Shown here: in pieces, positions 20,701 to 29,520 of the stretch | How positions within the stretch are numbered: the first letter of the stretch is position 1 | How the letters are laid out: each line of letters opens with the position of its first letter | Assembly: GCF_001053185.1 (NCBI RefSeq) | Contig: NZ_CSTD01000004.1 | Location: 68,741 to 132,740, forward strand | Source: Mycobacterium bohemicum DSM 44277 | GTDB lineage: Bacteria > Actinomycetota > Actinomycetes > Mycobacteriales > Mycobacteriaceae | Reading direction: 5' to 3' | Length of the DNA stretch: 64,000 nucleotides | The notes under the pieces: generated by a model | Told to the model about the DNA's origin: nothing | Databases searched by the model: none | Seen by the model: the letters and a program-made list of their open reading frames with translations, nothing else | Position numbers and translations under genes: made by a program

Positions 20701-21004
20701 ACCATGCTCCGTGCTTACAGTCTCCGTACTTGCAGGGAAAATTTTACCCAGGCGTAGACGTACCCACTACCGAAGGCTTAACCCGCCTGCACCGAACGAA
20801 ATCAATCCGTCGTCGAACCGATATCGTCGTGCCAAATGCCACCGAAATCACACCACGGGCGCCGAGCGGACGCTGCGCGACGTGCTGTGCGCGGGCTGGG
20901 ACATCGCGTCGAGCCCGTCACCGTGCGCCGCGAGGTCGACCGCAAGACCGCCGAAATGGCGTTTGGAACATCCGGGCACAGCGGCGCTGACCGGCGCGGC
21001 TAAC
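20701..21004. other. divergent promoter region between monooxygenase and serine hydrolase
   Basis: No gene is supported here, although the serine-hydrolase frame is open through it. The 60 bp next to the monooxygenase contain two ACGGAG direct repeats (minus strand) near its ribosome-binding site. The middle is relatively A/T-rich (AAAATTTTACC), consistent with promoters. No palindromic operator stands out. Confidence 0.45.
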
Positions 21005-22219
21005 GTGAACCGGGTGAATCTGGACGTCAATCGGGCCTCGATCCAAGAGGCGTGTGACGCCGGCCTGCTCGCCGGTGCGCTGACGCTGGTTTGGCAGCGC
21101 GGAGAGGTGGTGCAGGTCAACGAGATCGGCTATCGCGACGTGGACGCCGGGCTGCCGATGGGACGCGACACGCTGTTCCGGATCGCCTCGATGACCAAAC
21201 CGGTCACGGTGGCGGCGGTGATGAGCCTGGTCGACGAGGGCAAATTGACGCTGAAAGACCCCGTCACGCGCTGGGCGCCGGAGCTGGCCGACCTGCGGGT
21301 GCTCGACGACCCGCGCGGTCCCCTGGACCGCACGCATCCGCTCGAGCGCACGATCCTGATCGAGGACCTGCTCACCCACACCAGCGGCCTGGCCTACGCG
21401 TTCTCGGTGTCCGGGCCCATCGCCAAGGCGTACATGCGGCTGCCGTTCCACCAGGGCCCCGACACCTGGCTGGCCGCCCTGGCCGAGCTGCCCCTGGTGC
21501 ATCAGCCGGGCGACCGCCTCACCTATAGCCATTCCATCGACCTGCTGGGCGTCATCGCGTCCCGCATCGACGGCAAGCCGTTCCAGGAGGTGCTCGACGA
21601 ACGGGTGCTGGGCCCGGTGGGGATGACCGACACCGGTTTCTTCGTCACCGAGGAAGCGCGGCGCCGGGCCGCGACCATGTATCGCCTCGACGAGCACGGT
21701 CAACTGCATCACGACGTGATGGGTCCCCCGCACATCAAGCCGCCCTCGTTCCCCAACGCCGGCGGCGGCCTGTGGTCGACCGCCGACGACTACCTGCGGT
21801 TTGTGCGAATGCTGTTGGGGGACGGGACGATCGACGGGGTTCGGGTGCTGTCGGCCGAGTCGGCCCGCCTGATGCGCACCGACCGGCTGACCGACGAACA
21901 GAAACGCCACAACTTTTTGGGCGCCCCGTACTGGGTCGGGCGCGGCTTCGGGCTGAACCTGTCGGTGGTGACCGATCCGGCGAGGAGCGCGCCGCTGTTC
22001 GGGCCGGGCGGGCTCGGCACCTTCAGCTGGCCCGGCGCCTACGGAACCTGGTGGCAGGCGGACCCGTCCGCCGACCTGATCCTGCTGTATCTGGTGCAGA
22101 ACATGCCCGACATGTCCGCGGACGTCGCCGCGGCCGTCGCCGGCAACACCACGCTCGCGAAACTTCAATCGGTGCAACCGAAGTTCGTCCGCCGCACCTA
22201 TCAGGCCCTCGGCCGCTAG
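21005..22219 (+). CDS. beta-lactamase-family serine hydrolase (class C / esterase type)
   Basis: About 404 residues of the penicillin-binding-protein-like fold. The SxxK motif is SMTK near residue 61, with the surrounding FRIASMTKPVT typical of class C-related esterases. The second motif is LTYSHSIDLLG (YSH in place of YxN), a common variant. The third KTG-type motif is not obvious; GPGGLGTFSW may take its place. GTG codons at 21005 and 21014 are both possible starts; the long open stretch upstream to 20558 lacks family similarity. There is no signal peptide, so an intracellular esterase or amidase is more likely than a true beta-lactamase. GNAT acetyltransferase follows after 4 bp. Confidence 0.85.
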   Translation: MNRVNLDVNRASIQEACDAGLLAGALTLVWQRGEVVQVNEIGYRDVDAGLPMGRDTLFRIASMTKPVTVAAVMSLVDEGKLTLKDPVTRWAPELADLRVLDDPRGPLDRTHPLERTILIEDLLTHTSGLAYAFSVSGPIAKAYMRLPFHQGPDTWLAALAELPLVHQPGDRLTYSHSIDLLGVIASRIDGKPFQEVLDERVLGPVGMTDTGFFVTEEARRRAATMYRLDEHGQLHHDVMGPPHIKPPSFPNAGGGLWSTADDYLRFVRMLLGDGTIDGVRVLSAESARLMRTDRLTDEQKRHNFLGAPYWVGRGFGLNLSVVTDPARSAPLFGPGGLGTFSWPGAYGTWWQADPSADLILLYLVQNMPDMSADVAAAVAGNTTLAKLQSVQPKFVRRTYQALGR

Positions 22220-22223
22220 CGCC

Positions 22224-22766
22224 GTGGTCGACTATCCACCCGACCGGATCACGGGGCCGCGGCTGGTGCTGCGCCGACCCGTGGTCGACGACGCCGGCGC
22301 GCTCTACCAGAGGGTGGCCCGCGATCCCGAGGTCACCAAGTACCTGATGTGGGCGCCGCATCCAGACGTGGCGACGACGCGGCGGGTGATCACCGAGAAA
22401 CTCAACGTCAGCGACGACGAGCGGACGTGGGTGATCGAGCTGAGGCACAGCGGCGAGGTCGTCGGCCTGGCCAGCTGCCGGCGCCCGGTGCCCCACTCGG
22501 TCGAGGTCGGCTACTGCCTCGGCCGGCGGTGGTGGGGCAAGGGAATCATGTCCGAGACGCTCGAGATGCTGCTGGCCGCGCTCGACGCCGACCGGCGGGT
22601 GTACCGCGTCTGGGCGACGTGCAGCGTCGACAACGAACGCTCGGCGCGGCTGCTCGAGCGCGCCGGCTTCGTCCTCGAGGGCCGCCTGAGCCGGCACGCC
22701 GTGTACCCGACCATGGGGCCCGAGCCGCAGGACAGCCTGCTTTACGCGAGGGCGCGGCGCGCGTAG
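22224..22766 (+). CDS. GNAT-family N-acetyltransferase (RimJ/RimL type)
   Basis: A 180-residue acetyltransferase. The acetyl-CoA-binding loop reads RRWWGKGIMSETL near residue 97 (R-x2-GxG pattern), preceded by VEVGYCLG and followed by VWATCSVDNERSARLLERAGF, both typical of the RimJ/RimL branch. The start is the GTG at 22224. It probably shares an mRNA with the serine hydrolase. Its 3' end overlaps the convergent flavoprotein gene by 25 bp. The acceptor could be a protein N-terminus or a small amine; the sequence does not decide. Confidence 0.88.
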   Translation: MVDYPPDRITGPRLVLRRPVVDDAGALYQRVARDPEVTKYLMWAPHPDVATTRRVITEKLNVSDDERTWVIELRHSGEVVGLASCRRPVPHSVEVGYCLGRRWWGKGIMSETLEMLLAALDADRRVYRVWATCSVDNERSARLLERAGFVLEGRLSRHAVYPTMGPEPQDSLLYARARRA

Positions 22767-25417
22767 GCCCGCACGTCTGCGTCGCCGTCCTTCAAGGCGA
22801 TGCCCAGCGCATCGCGGGCGTCGGGATCGGCCGTCCACCGGGCCAGGCTCAGCACGGCCGCCTTGCGCACGTCGAGATGCTCGTCGACGAGCGCCTCGAC
22901 CAGCCGCGAAACCGCGAATTCCGGGGGTGCACCGGACAGCGCGCGCGCCGCACCCTCGCGCACCTGCCATGCGGGCACCCGCAACGCGTGGTCGACAGCA
23001 TCCAAATCGCTTTCCACGCAGCCCAATTGGCCCAGCGCGGCGAGCGCCGCCGCGCGCACCAGCGGGTCGGCATCGTTGAGCAGCGCGCGCACCGCGCCGG
23101 CACCCCCACCCAGCGTGGCCAGGCCGCCGGCCGCGGCGATCCGCACCTCCCGGTTCTCGTCCCGCGTCGCGGTGACCACGCCGTCGACGTCGTCGACCGA
23201 CACCAGCGCCCGCACCGCCTCGATCCGGACGCGGTGGTCGGAATCGTCCAGCGCGCGGCGGTATTCGCGCGCGTCACCGACCCGCCGCGCGGCGAGCAGG
23301 TGGACCGCGGCCGCACGCACCACCGTGTCCCTCGAGCCCAGATGCGCGCCCGCTCCGGCCGGGTCGGGCAGCACCTCCGCCAGCTCGCGAACCCCCTCGG
23401 CGGCGGCGCGCCGCACCCCGGCGTCGCGGTCATCCAGTGCCGCGAACAGCGCCGGCGCGTACCCGTCGGGAATGTGCTCGGTCAGCGTCGCCACCGCCGT
23501 GCGGCGCACCCCCGGATCCGCGTCGGCCAGGTACGGCCCGAGATCGGTGATGGTCGGCTCCTCGAGCGCCAGCACCTCGGCGATGCGCGGGGATGGCGGT
23601 TCGAACGGGGTTGCAGCAGGGCGGATCCCGGGACCCGCGGCCGCCGGAGCCTGACCGCCGACCAGCGCCGGCTGCTGCACCTCGTACACGGTCCGGTCGG
23701 CCGGCGGCAGGCCGTCGAACTCGGGCACGGGCACCAGGTAGGGGGCCACCGGCCGCTTGAGGAACACCATCGCGCCATCGGGCCCCTTGCGCAGATTCAG
23801 GTGGTAGCCCCACTGGGCGTCGTCGCGCCCGGGGAGGTCCGCGCGGTCGTGGTAAAGGCCCCAGCGCGATTCGGTGCGGGTGAGCGAGGACCGGGCGGCC
23901 ATCTCGGCGCAGTCCCGGATGAACGACACCTCGACGGCGCGCATCAGTTCGTGGGGGTTGCGGGCGCCCATCTCGGCGATCTCGTCGCGCATCCGCTCGA
24001 AGGTGCGTACCGCGATCGACAGCTTGGCGGCCGTCTTGGGCGGCGCCACATAGTCGTTGACGAAGCGGCGCAGCTTGTATTCCACCTGCGGCTGCGGCGG
24101 CCCGTCGGGATGCCGTAGCGGCCGATAGACCAGTTCGTGGGCGGCGCGCAGCTGGTCCTCCGGGAGTTCCTGGGGCGCAGCGACTTCCCCACAGGCCGAG
24201 GCCGCGTCGGTGCCGGCGAGGTCGCCGAACACGAACGCGCCGATCATGTAGTTGTGCGGGACGCAGGCCAGGTCCCCGGCAGCGTACAGCCCGGGCACCG
24301 TGGTGCGGGCATGCTCGTCGACCCAGACCCCCGAGGCGGAATGGCCTCCGCACAAACCGATTTCGGAGATGTGCATCTCGATGTCGTGGGTGCGGTAGTC
24401 ATGCCCCCGGTTGGCGTGGAACGTTCCCCGGGTCGGCCGCTCGGTGGTGTGCAGAATGTTCTCCAGCGCGGACAGTGTCTCGTCGGGCAGGTGCGATACC
24501 TTGAGGTAGATCGGCCCGCGGGCGGAGTCGATCTCGCTTTTCACCTCGGCCATCATCTGCCCAGACCAGTAGTCCGAGTCGACGAACCGCTCCCCCTGCG
24601 CGTTGACCTGATACCCGCCGAACGGATTCGCCACATACGCGCAGGCCGGCCCGTTGTAGTCCTTGATCAGCGGGTTGACCTGGAAGCACTCGATGCCGGA
24701 CAGCTCCGCGCCGGCGTGATAGGCCATCGCGTACCCGTCGCCGGCGTTCGTCGGATTCTCGTAGGTGCCGTACAGGTAGCCCGACGCCGGCAGGCCCAAC
24801 CGCCCGCACGCCCCGGTCGCCAGGATCACCCCCTTGGCGCCTATGGCGTAGAACTCCCCGGTGCGCGTGTGCAGGGCGGCGGCGCCCACCGCACGGCCGT
24901 CGCGCACGAGAACCCGCACCGGCATCAGCCGGTTTTCAATGCGGATCTTCTCCCGCATGGTCTTCTGCCGCAGCACCCGGTACAGCGCCTTCTTGACGTC
25001 CTTGCCCTCCGGCATGGGCAGCACGTACGAGCCCGAGCGGTGCACGCGGCGCACCGCGTACTCGCCGTGCTCGTCCTTCTCGAACTTCACCCCGTAGCGC
25101 TCCAGCCGCTGCACCATCGCGAATCCGCGGGTGGCGGTCTGATACACCGTGCGCTGGTTGACGATTCCGTCGTTGGCCCGGGTGATCTCGGCGACGTAGT
25201 CCTCGGGTTCGGCCTTACCGGGAATGACGGCGTTGTTCACGCCGTCCATGCCCATCGCCAGCGCGCCGGAGTGGCGCACGTGGGCCTTCTCCAGCAACAG
25301 CACTCGTGCGCCGTGCTCGGCGGCCGAGAGCGCCGTCATGGTGCCCGCGGTGCCGCCACCGATGACTAGCACGTCGCAGTCGAGGCGGACTGGCGCGAGG
25401 TCGGGTATCCGCATCAC
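22742..25417 (-). CDS. AprA-like FAD-dependent oxidoreductase fused to nine HEAT repeats
   Basis: An 891-residue fusion. Residues 1-580 are a fumarate-reductase/AprA-type flavoprotein: FAD motif LVIGGGTAGTMTAL at 17-30, an ATGACGRLG segment near 200, and the substrate/FAD region HISEIGLCGGHSASG at 349-363 with GLYAAGDLACVPHN after it. Residues 615-891 hold nine alpha-helical repeats of about 31 residues, each with a D-x-x-VR core (for example DADPGVRRTA, DSDHRVRIEA, DADPLVRAAA), the HEAT/PBS-lyase type. The repeats may provide a docking surface. The gene is last in an operon with an AprB-like ferredoxin and a sulfonate-type importer, so an electron-transfer reaction on an imported sulfur compound is plausible. 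The GTG/ATG start overlaps the ATPase stop. The substrate is inferred only. Confidence 0.85.
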   Translation of the reverse strand: MMRIPDLAPVRLDCDVLVIGGGTAGTMTALSAAEHGARVLLLEKAHVRHSGALAMGMDGVNNAVIPGKAEPEDYVAEITRANDGIVNQRTVYQTATRGFAMVQRLERYGVKFEKDEHGEYAVRRVHRSGSYVLPMPEGKDVKKALYRVLRQKTMREKIRIENRLMPVRVLVRDGRAVGAAALHTRTGEFYAIGAKGVILATGACGRLGLPASGYLYGTYENPTNAGDGYAMAYHAGAELSGIECFQVNPLIKDYNGPACAYVANPFGGYQVNAQGERFVDSDYWSGQMMAEVKSEIDSARGPIYLKVSHLPDETLSALENILHTTERPTRGTFHANRGHDYRTHDIEMHISEIGLCGGHSASGVWVDEHARTTVPGLYAAGDLACVPHNYMIGAFVFGDLAGTDAASACGEVAAPQELPEDQLRAAHELVYRPLRHPDGPPQPQVEYKLRRFVNDYVAPPKTAAKLSIAVRTFERMRDEIAEMGARNPHELMRAVEVSFIRDCAEMAARSSLTRTESRWGLYHDRADLPGRDDAQWGYHLNLRKGPDGAMVFLKRPVAPYLVPVPEFDGLPPADRTVYEVQQPALVGGQAPAAAGPGIRPAATPFEPPSPRIAEVLALEEPTITDLGPYLADADPGVRRTAVATLTEHIPDGYAPALFAALDDRDAGVRRAAAEGVRELAEVLPDPAGAGAHLGSRDTVVRAAAVHLLAARRVGDAREYRRALDDSDHRVRIEAVRALVSVDDVDGVVTATRDENREVRIAAAGGLATLGGGAGAVRALLNDADPLVRAAALAALGQLGCVESDLDAVDHALRVPAWQVREGAARALSGAPPEFAVSRLVEALVDEHLDVRKAAVLSLARWTADPDARDALGIALKDGDADVRAYARRALA

Positions 25418-26154
25418 GCCGCCACCGGATGGTCCAGTGCGGCAATGATCTCCGCACGGATCTCGGCCCGCGGGCGGCTGTCCGTGCGCGGCTCAGGCAC
25501 GTCAATGACGGCGCGCAGCGGCCGGCCCGCCCGGCCCAGCACGACGATCCGGTCCCCCAACGCCAGCGCCTCGTCGACGTCGTGGGTGACGAAGACGATG
25601 GTGGTGGGGTGGGCGCGCCAGGCGTCGATGAGCAGCCGCTGCATGGCCGCGCGGGTCTGGGTGTCGAGGGCACCGAACGGCTCGTCCATCATCACCGCCC
25701 TCGGGGCGCCGGCCAGGCCGCGGGCCAGCTGTACGCGTTGGCGCATGCCGCCCGACAGGCTCTTGGGCAGGTAGTGGCCGAAACCCGTCAGTCCCAGCTC
25801 GTCGATCCAGCGCTCTGCCGCCGCGCGCCGGGTGGCGCGCGGCACCCCGCGCAGCCGCAGCGCGAGTTCGATGTTGGACCGCACGGTGCGCCAGGGCAGT
25901 AAAGCGTTGTCCTGGAACACCATTGCGCGATCGCCCGAGGTGCCGGTGACCACGGCGCCATCGGCCAGCAGCCGTCCGGCGTCGGGCGGCAGCAGACCGG
26001 CCAGCGCACGCAGCACGGTCGACTTGCCGCAGCCCGACGGCCCGGTGAGCACCAGGATCTCCCCGGGCCGAACGGCCAGGGAGAGTCCGTCAATCACCGG
26101 GATTGCCGTGTAGGACAACGAAACCCGGTCCAGTTCGAGGCTCATTCCCTTCAT
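25414..26154 (-). CDS. ABC transporter ATP-binding protein, nitrate/sulfonate/taurine type (SsuB-like)
   Basis: A 246-residue ATPase with all nucleotide-binding motifs: Walker A GPSGCGKST near residue 38, Q-loop FQDNALLPW, signature LSGGMRQRV, Walker B AVMMDEPFGALD, and the H-loop VTHDVDEAL. The short regulatory-free length and the NALLPW Q-loop place it with SsuB/TauB. The ATG at 26154 overlaps the permease stop as ATGA, and its own stop overlaps the flavoprotein start, so the three are translationally coupled. It powers import of the ligand bound by the lipoprotein at 26956-28353. Confidence 0.93.
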   Translation of the reverse strand: MKGMSLELDRVSLSYTAIPVIDGLSLAVRPGEILVLTGPSGCGKSTVLRALAGLLPPDAGRLLADGAVVTGTSGDRAMVFQDNALLPWRTVRSNIELALRLRGVPRATRRAAAERWIDELGLTGFGHYLPKSLSGGMRQRVQLARGLAGAPRAVMMDEPFGALDTQTRAAMQRLLIDAWRAHPTTIVFVTHDVDEALALGDRIVVLGRAGRPLRAVIDVPEPRTDSRPRAEIRAEIIAALDHPVAA

Positions 26155-26903
26155 CGCTGCCCCTCCTGTGCCCGCGGCAGCCAGCGGGTGACGCGGCGGC
26201 CCACCAGTTCGACGCCGGCAGAAGTCGCGAATCCGAGCACACCGATGGTGATGATCCCGACGAACACCTGCGGGTAGGCCAGCACGGTGTAGTCCTGCCA
26301 GGTGCGATAGCCGATGCCGAGCCGCCCGGAGATCATCTCGGCCGAGATCACGCAGATCCAGGCCACGCCCATGCCGACCGAGAGGCCGCCGAACACACCC
26401 GGCAGGATGCCCGGCAGCACCACCTGGCTCAGCACGTCCCACCGGCCGCCGCCCAGGGTGCGCACCGAGTCCTCCCACAACGTGGGTAGCGCGCGCACCG
26501 CGTGCCGGGTGCTGACCATGATCGGGAAGTAGGCCGCCAGGAAGGTGATGAAGACGATGCCCGCCTCGTCGGTCGGGAACAGCAGAATCGCGACCGGCAC
26601 GATCGCGATCGCGGGGACTGGCCTGGCCAGCTCTGCCAGCGGGCCGAGGACGTCGGCGAACAACCGGGAACGGCCGAGTAGCACACCGGTGGCGACGCCG
26701 ATCGCCGCCGCCAGCCCGAAGCCGGTGAGGATGCGGATCACCGACTGCGCCACGTCAAGCCAGAACTGGGGGGCGCCGACGCGGCGGTGCAGCGCCGCCA
26801 CGATTTCGGTGACGGTGGGCAACGTGTCGAAGCGCAGCAACAGCCGCACCTTGCCGGCTGTGAGCGCCTGCCAGAGTCCCACGGCGGCCGCCACCGACGC
26901 CAA
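26151..26903 (-). CDS. ABC transporter permease (SsuC-like), 5' end probably frameshifted
   Basis: About 250 residues with five or six membrane segments and the BPD-type coupling loop (EDSVRTLGGGRWDVLSQVVLPG). As read, translation would start at a TTG at 26903 with no spaced ribosome-binding site. An ATG at 26959 overlaps the lipoprotein stop as ATGA, the coupling used by every other junction of this operon. It opens MTAHVVVEQARHGGPAR and then hits a stop exactly where the permease frame takes over. A single-base loss near 26906-26925 would explain this, and restoring it gives a normal SsuC N-terminus. Transport may be impaired if the lesion is real; a base-calling error is the alternative. 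Confidence 0.8.
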   Translation of the reverse strand: MASVAAAVGLWQALTAGKVRLLLRFDTLPTVTEIVAALHRRVGAPQFWLDVAQSVIRILTGFGLAAAIGVATGVLLGRSRLFADVLGPLAELARPVPAIAIVPVAILLFPTDEAGIVFITFLAAYFPIMVSTRHAVRALPTLWEDSVRTLGGGRWDVLSQVVLPGILPGVFGGLSVGMGVAWICVISAEMISGRLGIGYRTWQDYTVLAYPQVFVGIITIGVLGFATSAGVELVGRRVTRWLPRAQEGQR

Positions 26904-26955
26904 CCTCAGCGCGCGGGACCGCCATGGCGCGCCTGTTCGACCACTACATGCGCGG

Positions 26956-28353
26956 TCATAACGAACCTCCCAGTGCCTGTTGGTAATTCACGGCGGCGCT
27001 GCCGGGGTGTGCGGAGAGATAGCGACGCGCCCCTGCCTCGGTGTCGAACGGCTGATAGGTCTGGGACCCTGCTGTTTGCGAGCGCACCCAGTTCGCCTTG
27101 TCGGCGAACCAGCGGGTGCCGAGTTCGGCGTCGGGCACGTAGGCCGCGCGAACCCTGGCGCCGCGCAAGGTCGCGTCCCTGACCGCGCCCAGCAGTTGGG
27201 TCGGGGTGGCGAAGGTTTGGGTCGCGTCGGCGCCGTCCAGCCAGAGTTCGCTGGCCCGGGCGGGGTCGCCGGGCAGCGGTGAGGGGTTGCCCGTGGCCGC
27301 CCGGGCCTGGTCGTAGTTGAGCCCGCGGGCGGCGAACACCGCGCGCAGTGGCTCGTCGACGACGAAGTTCGATAGGTCGAGGTCGGCGAAGTCGCCGATC
27401 GACTTCAGGTACGGCACATCGCCTTTCAGCGCGTCGGTCAGCGACGGCTTCAGCGTCGGGTCGAAGGAGGTGCCGCCGGGCCCGTTGTAGAGGTAGACCA
27501 CCTCCTGGGGCAGGCCGCTCGCCTCGGCGACGATGCGGGCCGCCTCCAGGGGCTTGTCGTGAAGGAAGTCGGTGGCATCCAATTGCGCCTGCAGGAACGC
27601 CGCGAGCACCTCGGGGTGGCTCTTGGCGTACGACCGCCGCACGACCACGCCGTGCAGGGTCGGCACGTTCAGCTCCGCGCCGTCGTAGAGGAGTCTGGCC
27701 TTGCCCTCATACACCAGCAGCCCGGGCCACGCGACGAACTGGGAAAGCGCCTGGGCCTGGCCGGATTCCAGCGCGGAGGCGCCGACCTGCGGTTGCTGGT
27801 TGAGCACGTCGACGCCGGTGACGCCCTCCTTCGCCAGGGCGCGCACCAGCGTGCCGTGGCCGGCCGAGCCCACGCTCGCCGAGACCTTGGACCCGGCCAG
27901 GTCGCCCAGCGTCGTCGCGGACGAATCCGGTTTGACCACAACCATGTTCAGCGCGCCCCTGGGGTTGTAGCCGGTGACCGAAACCATTTCGGTGCGCGCC
28001 AGCGGATTGGCCTGCGTCTTCGAGCCGTTGATCAGCAGCGGGTAGTCACCCATCGACCCGATGTCGATCTTCTCCGCGAGCATCTGCGCGGTGATCGGGG
28101 CCCCGGTGTCGTAGTCCTGCCAGCGCACGGCGTATTTCGTCCCGGTGCGCTTCGTAATGTCGGCCAGGCGGCGCTCCAGGTAGCCCTGCGCGCGCAGCAG
28201 CGTGCCGGCGGTGACGGTGTTGATGGTCTTGGACTGGTATCCGACCACCACGTTGACCACGCCCGCGGACTGGGACAGCGATTCCAGCGAGCAGCCGGAG
28301 GTGACGGCCAGGGCGGTCATCAGCGACAGCAGTCGCAGGGCGGACTTCTTCAT
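26956..28353 (-). CDS. ABC transporter substrate-binding lipoprotein (SsuA/NMT1-like)
   Basis: A 465-residue lipoprotein. Residues 1-20 are a signal peptide ending in the lipobox VTSGCS with Cys21. The SsuA/TauA-like fold follows: VVVGYQSKTINTV, IDIGSMGDYPLLING and the VSVGSAGHGTLVRAL loop, the class that binds sulfonates, nitrate or thiamine precursors. Beyond about residue 350 it has an extra C-terminal region of roughly 110 residues (AYVPDAELGTRWFADK, EAGARRYLSAHPG) not found in plain SsuA, possibly a small separate module. It follows the ferredoxin by 10 bp and is coupled to the permease. Confidence 0.9.
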   Translation of the reverse strand: MKKSALRLLSLMTALAVTSGCSLESLSQSAGVVNVVVGYQSKTINTVTAGTLLRAQGYLERRLADITKRTGTKYAVRWQDYDTGAPITAQMLAEKIDIGSMGDYPLLINGSKTQANPLARTEMVSVTGYNPRGALNMVVVKPDSSATTLGDLAGSKVSASVGSAGHGTLVRALAKEGVTGVDVLNQQPQVGASALESGQAQALSQFVAWPGLLVYEGKARLLYDGAELNVPTLHGVVVRRSYAKSHPEVLAAFLQAQLDATDFLHDKPLEAARIVAEASGLPQEVVYLYNGPGGTSFDPTLKPSLTDALKGDVPYLKSIGDFADLDLSNFVVDEPLRAVFAARGLNYDQARAATGNPSPLPGDPARASELWLDGADATQTFATPTQLLGAVRDATLRGARVRAAYVPDAELGTRWFADKANWVRSQTAGSQTYQPFDTEAGARRYLSAHPGSAAVNYQQALGGSL

Positions 28354-28363
28354 CGCGGGGCCT

Positions 28364-28591
28364 TCAGCGTAGGAGGTAGGGCATGTTGACCGTGACCGCG
28401 CCGGTGGGGCAGCGCGCCGCGCAGGGGCCGCAGTACCAGCATTCGTCGACGTGCATGTACGCCTTGCCGGTGTCGGGGTCGATGGCCAGCGCGTCCAACG
28501 GGCAGACCTCGACGCACAGCGTGCAGCCGTCGATGCACAGCGACTCGTCGATCGTGACCGGCACGTCGGCGCGTTGGGAGATCAGCGTCAC
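28364..28591 (-). CDS. ferredoxin with two [4Fe-4S] clusters, AprB-like
   Basis: A 75-residue electron carrier. Eight cysteines fall in two cluster motifs: CIDGCTLCVEVCP (C-x3-C-x2-C-x3-CP) and CWYCGPCAARCP (C-x2-C-x2-C-x3-CP). The extra residue in the first motif, the ECW preceding the second and the TGAVTVNMPY tail all recall AprB, the partner of AprA in adenylylsulfate reductase. It lacks the longer AprB C-terminus. Its GTG start overlaps the stop of the GntR gene as GTGA. With the flavoprotein at 22742-25417 it makes a likely electron-transfer pair. Confidence 0.9.
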   Translation of the reverse strand: MTLISQRADVPVTIDESLCIDGCTLCVEVCPLDALAIDPDTGKAYMHVDECWYCGPCAARCPTGAVTVNMPYLLR

Positions 28592-29331
28592 GTCTTGCTC
28601 CTCATCATGTTGCCGCGCATGGTGATTCGATCGCCGCGCATCCGGATGTACTCCAGGTCGACCGGGCGACCGTCGTCGAGACTGGTGAGCCGTTCCAGCA
28701 TCAGCAGCGGCGCGCCGTCCGGCACCTGCAGGGCGGCGGCCGAGTGCGCGTCGGCCGGGATGGCCTCCAGCGCCAAAGCCGCTGTGCCCAGACGCTGTTC
28801 GGTAACCCGCTCGATGAGCGCGAACAGGTCGTTGGTCTCCAGCGCGAACTCGAGGACCGGGATGCCGACGTCGGGCGAAAGGTAGGTCAGGTCGAGGCTG
28901 AGCGGGAGCTCGCCCAGGTAGCGCAACCGCTCGATGAAAACGGCCTGCTCGCCCGGTTGGAGCCGCAGCCGCCGCGCGACCGCCGGCGGCGCGCTCACCG
29001 CCACGGCGGCGCGGACCTCGTTGCGGACCTCGCCGAAGTCCCTGAACGTCTCCTTAAGGCCCAGCAGCGCGTCGAGCCCGTGGTCGTACTTGCGCTGGGC
29101 GACGTGGGTGCCGACTCTGGGTCCGCGGTCGATCAGCCCCTCGCGTTTCAGGACGGCGAGGGCCTCGCGAATGGTGTTGCGCGACACCGAGAATTCGGCC
29201 GCCAGCTCGTGTTCGGCGGGCAGCCCGGCGGCGTAGGCGCCGGCGTGGACCTGTTGGCGCAGGACGTCGGCCACGCGACGCGCGCGGTCGGCCCGGGGAC
29301 CCCCGGCGGGCATCGGTACTGGTTGCGCCAC
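28588..29331 (-). CDS. GntR-family regulator with UTRA ligand-binding domain
   Basis: A 247-residue HutC-type regulator and the first gene of the operon that runs to 22742. The winged helix is at about residues 16-80 (ADVLRQQVHAGAY, then EFSVSRNTIREALAVLKREGLI as the recognition helix). A UTRA domain follows (ERLRYLGELPLSLDLTYL, then LLMLERLT). UTRA binds a small effector, presumably the transported compound or a product of it. Autoregulation from the 190-bp spacer upstream is likely; no clear palindrome of the family type could be found there by eye. Confidence 0.92.
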   Translation of the reverse strand: MAQPVPMPAGGPRADRARRVADVLRQQVHAGAYAAGLPAEHELAAEFSVSRNTIREALAVLKREGLIDRGPRVGTHVAQRKYDHGLDALLGLKETFRDFGEVRNEVRAAVAVSAPPAVARRLRLQPGEQAVFIERLRYLGELPLSLDLTYLSPDVGIPVLEFALETNDLFALIERVTEQRLGTAALALEAIPADAHSAAALQVPDGAPLLMLERLTSLDDGRPVDLEYIRMRGDRITMRGNMMRSKT

Positions 29332-29520
29332 GCCGCCACGCTAACCCGGCGCGCGCGGGCATCGCGGACACGCGGCGCCCGGCGGCGCAGGGGCGACTCG
29401 GCATTGCGCCGGGCCGGATTCAGCTGCGACCAGCCCAAATCCGGGCCCGTTTCGCTATTGCGCCACCTGGCGTTCGGCGGCGACGTTCCGATCGCGCTGA
29501 GCGCAACCTGCGACCCAAAC

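Noticed and set aside
20558..21004. A 5' extension of the serine hydrolase by about 150 residues
   Set aside because: The extra sequence overlaps the monooxygenase start and promoter and has no family similarity; the conserved protein begins at 21005-21014.
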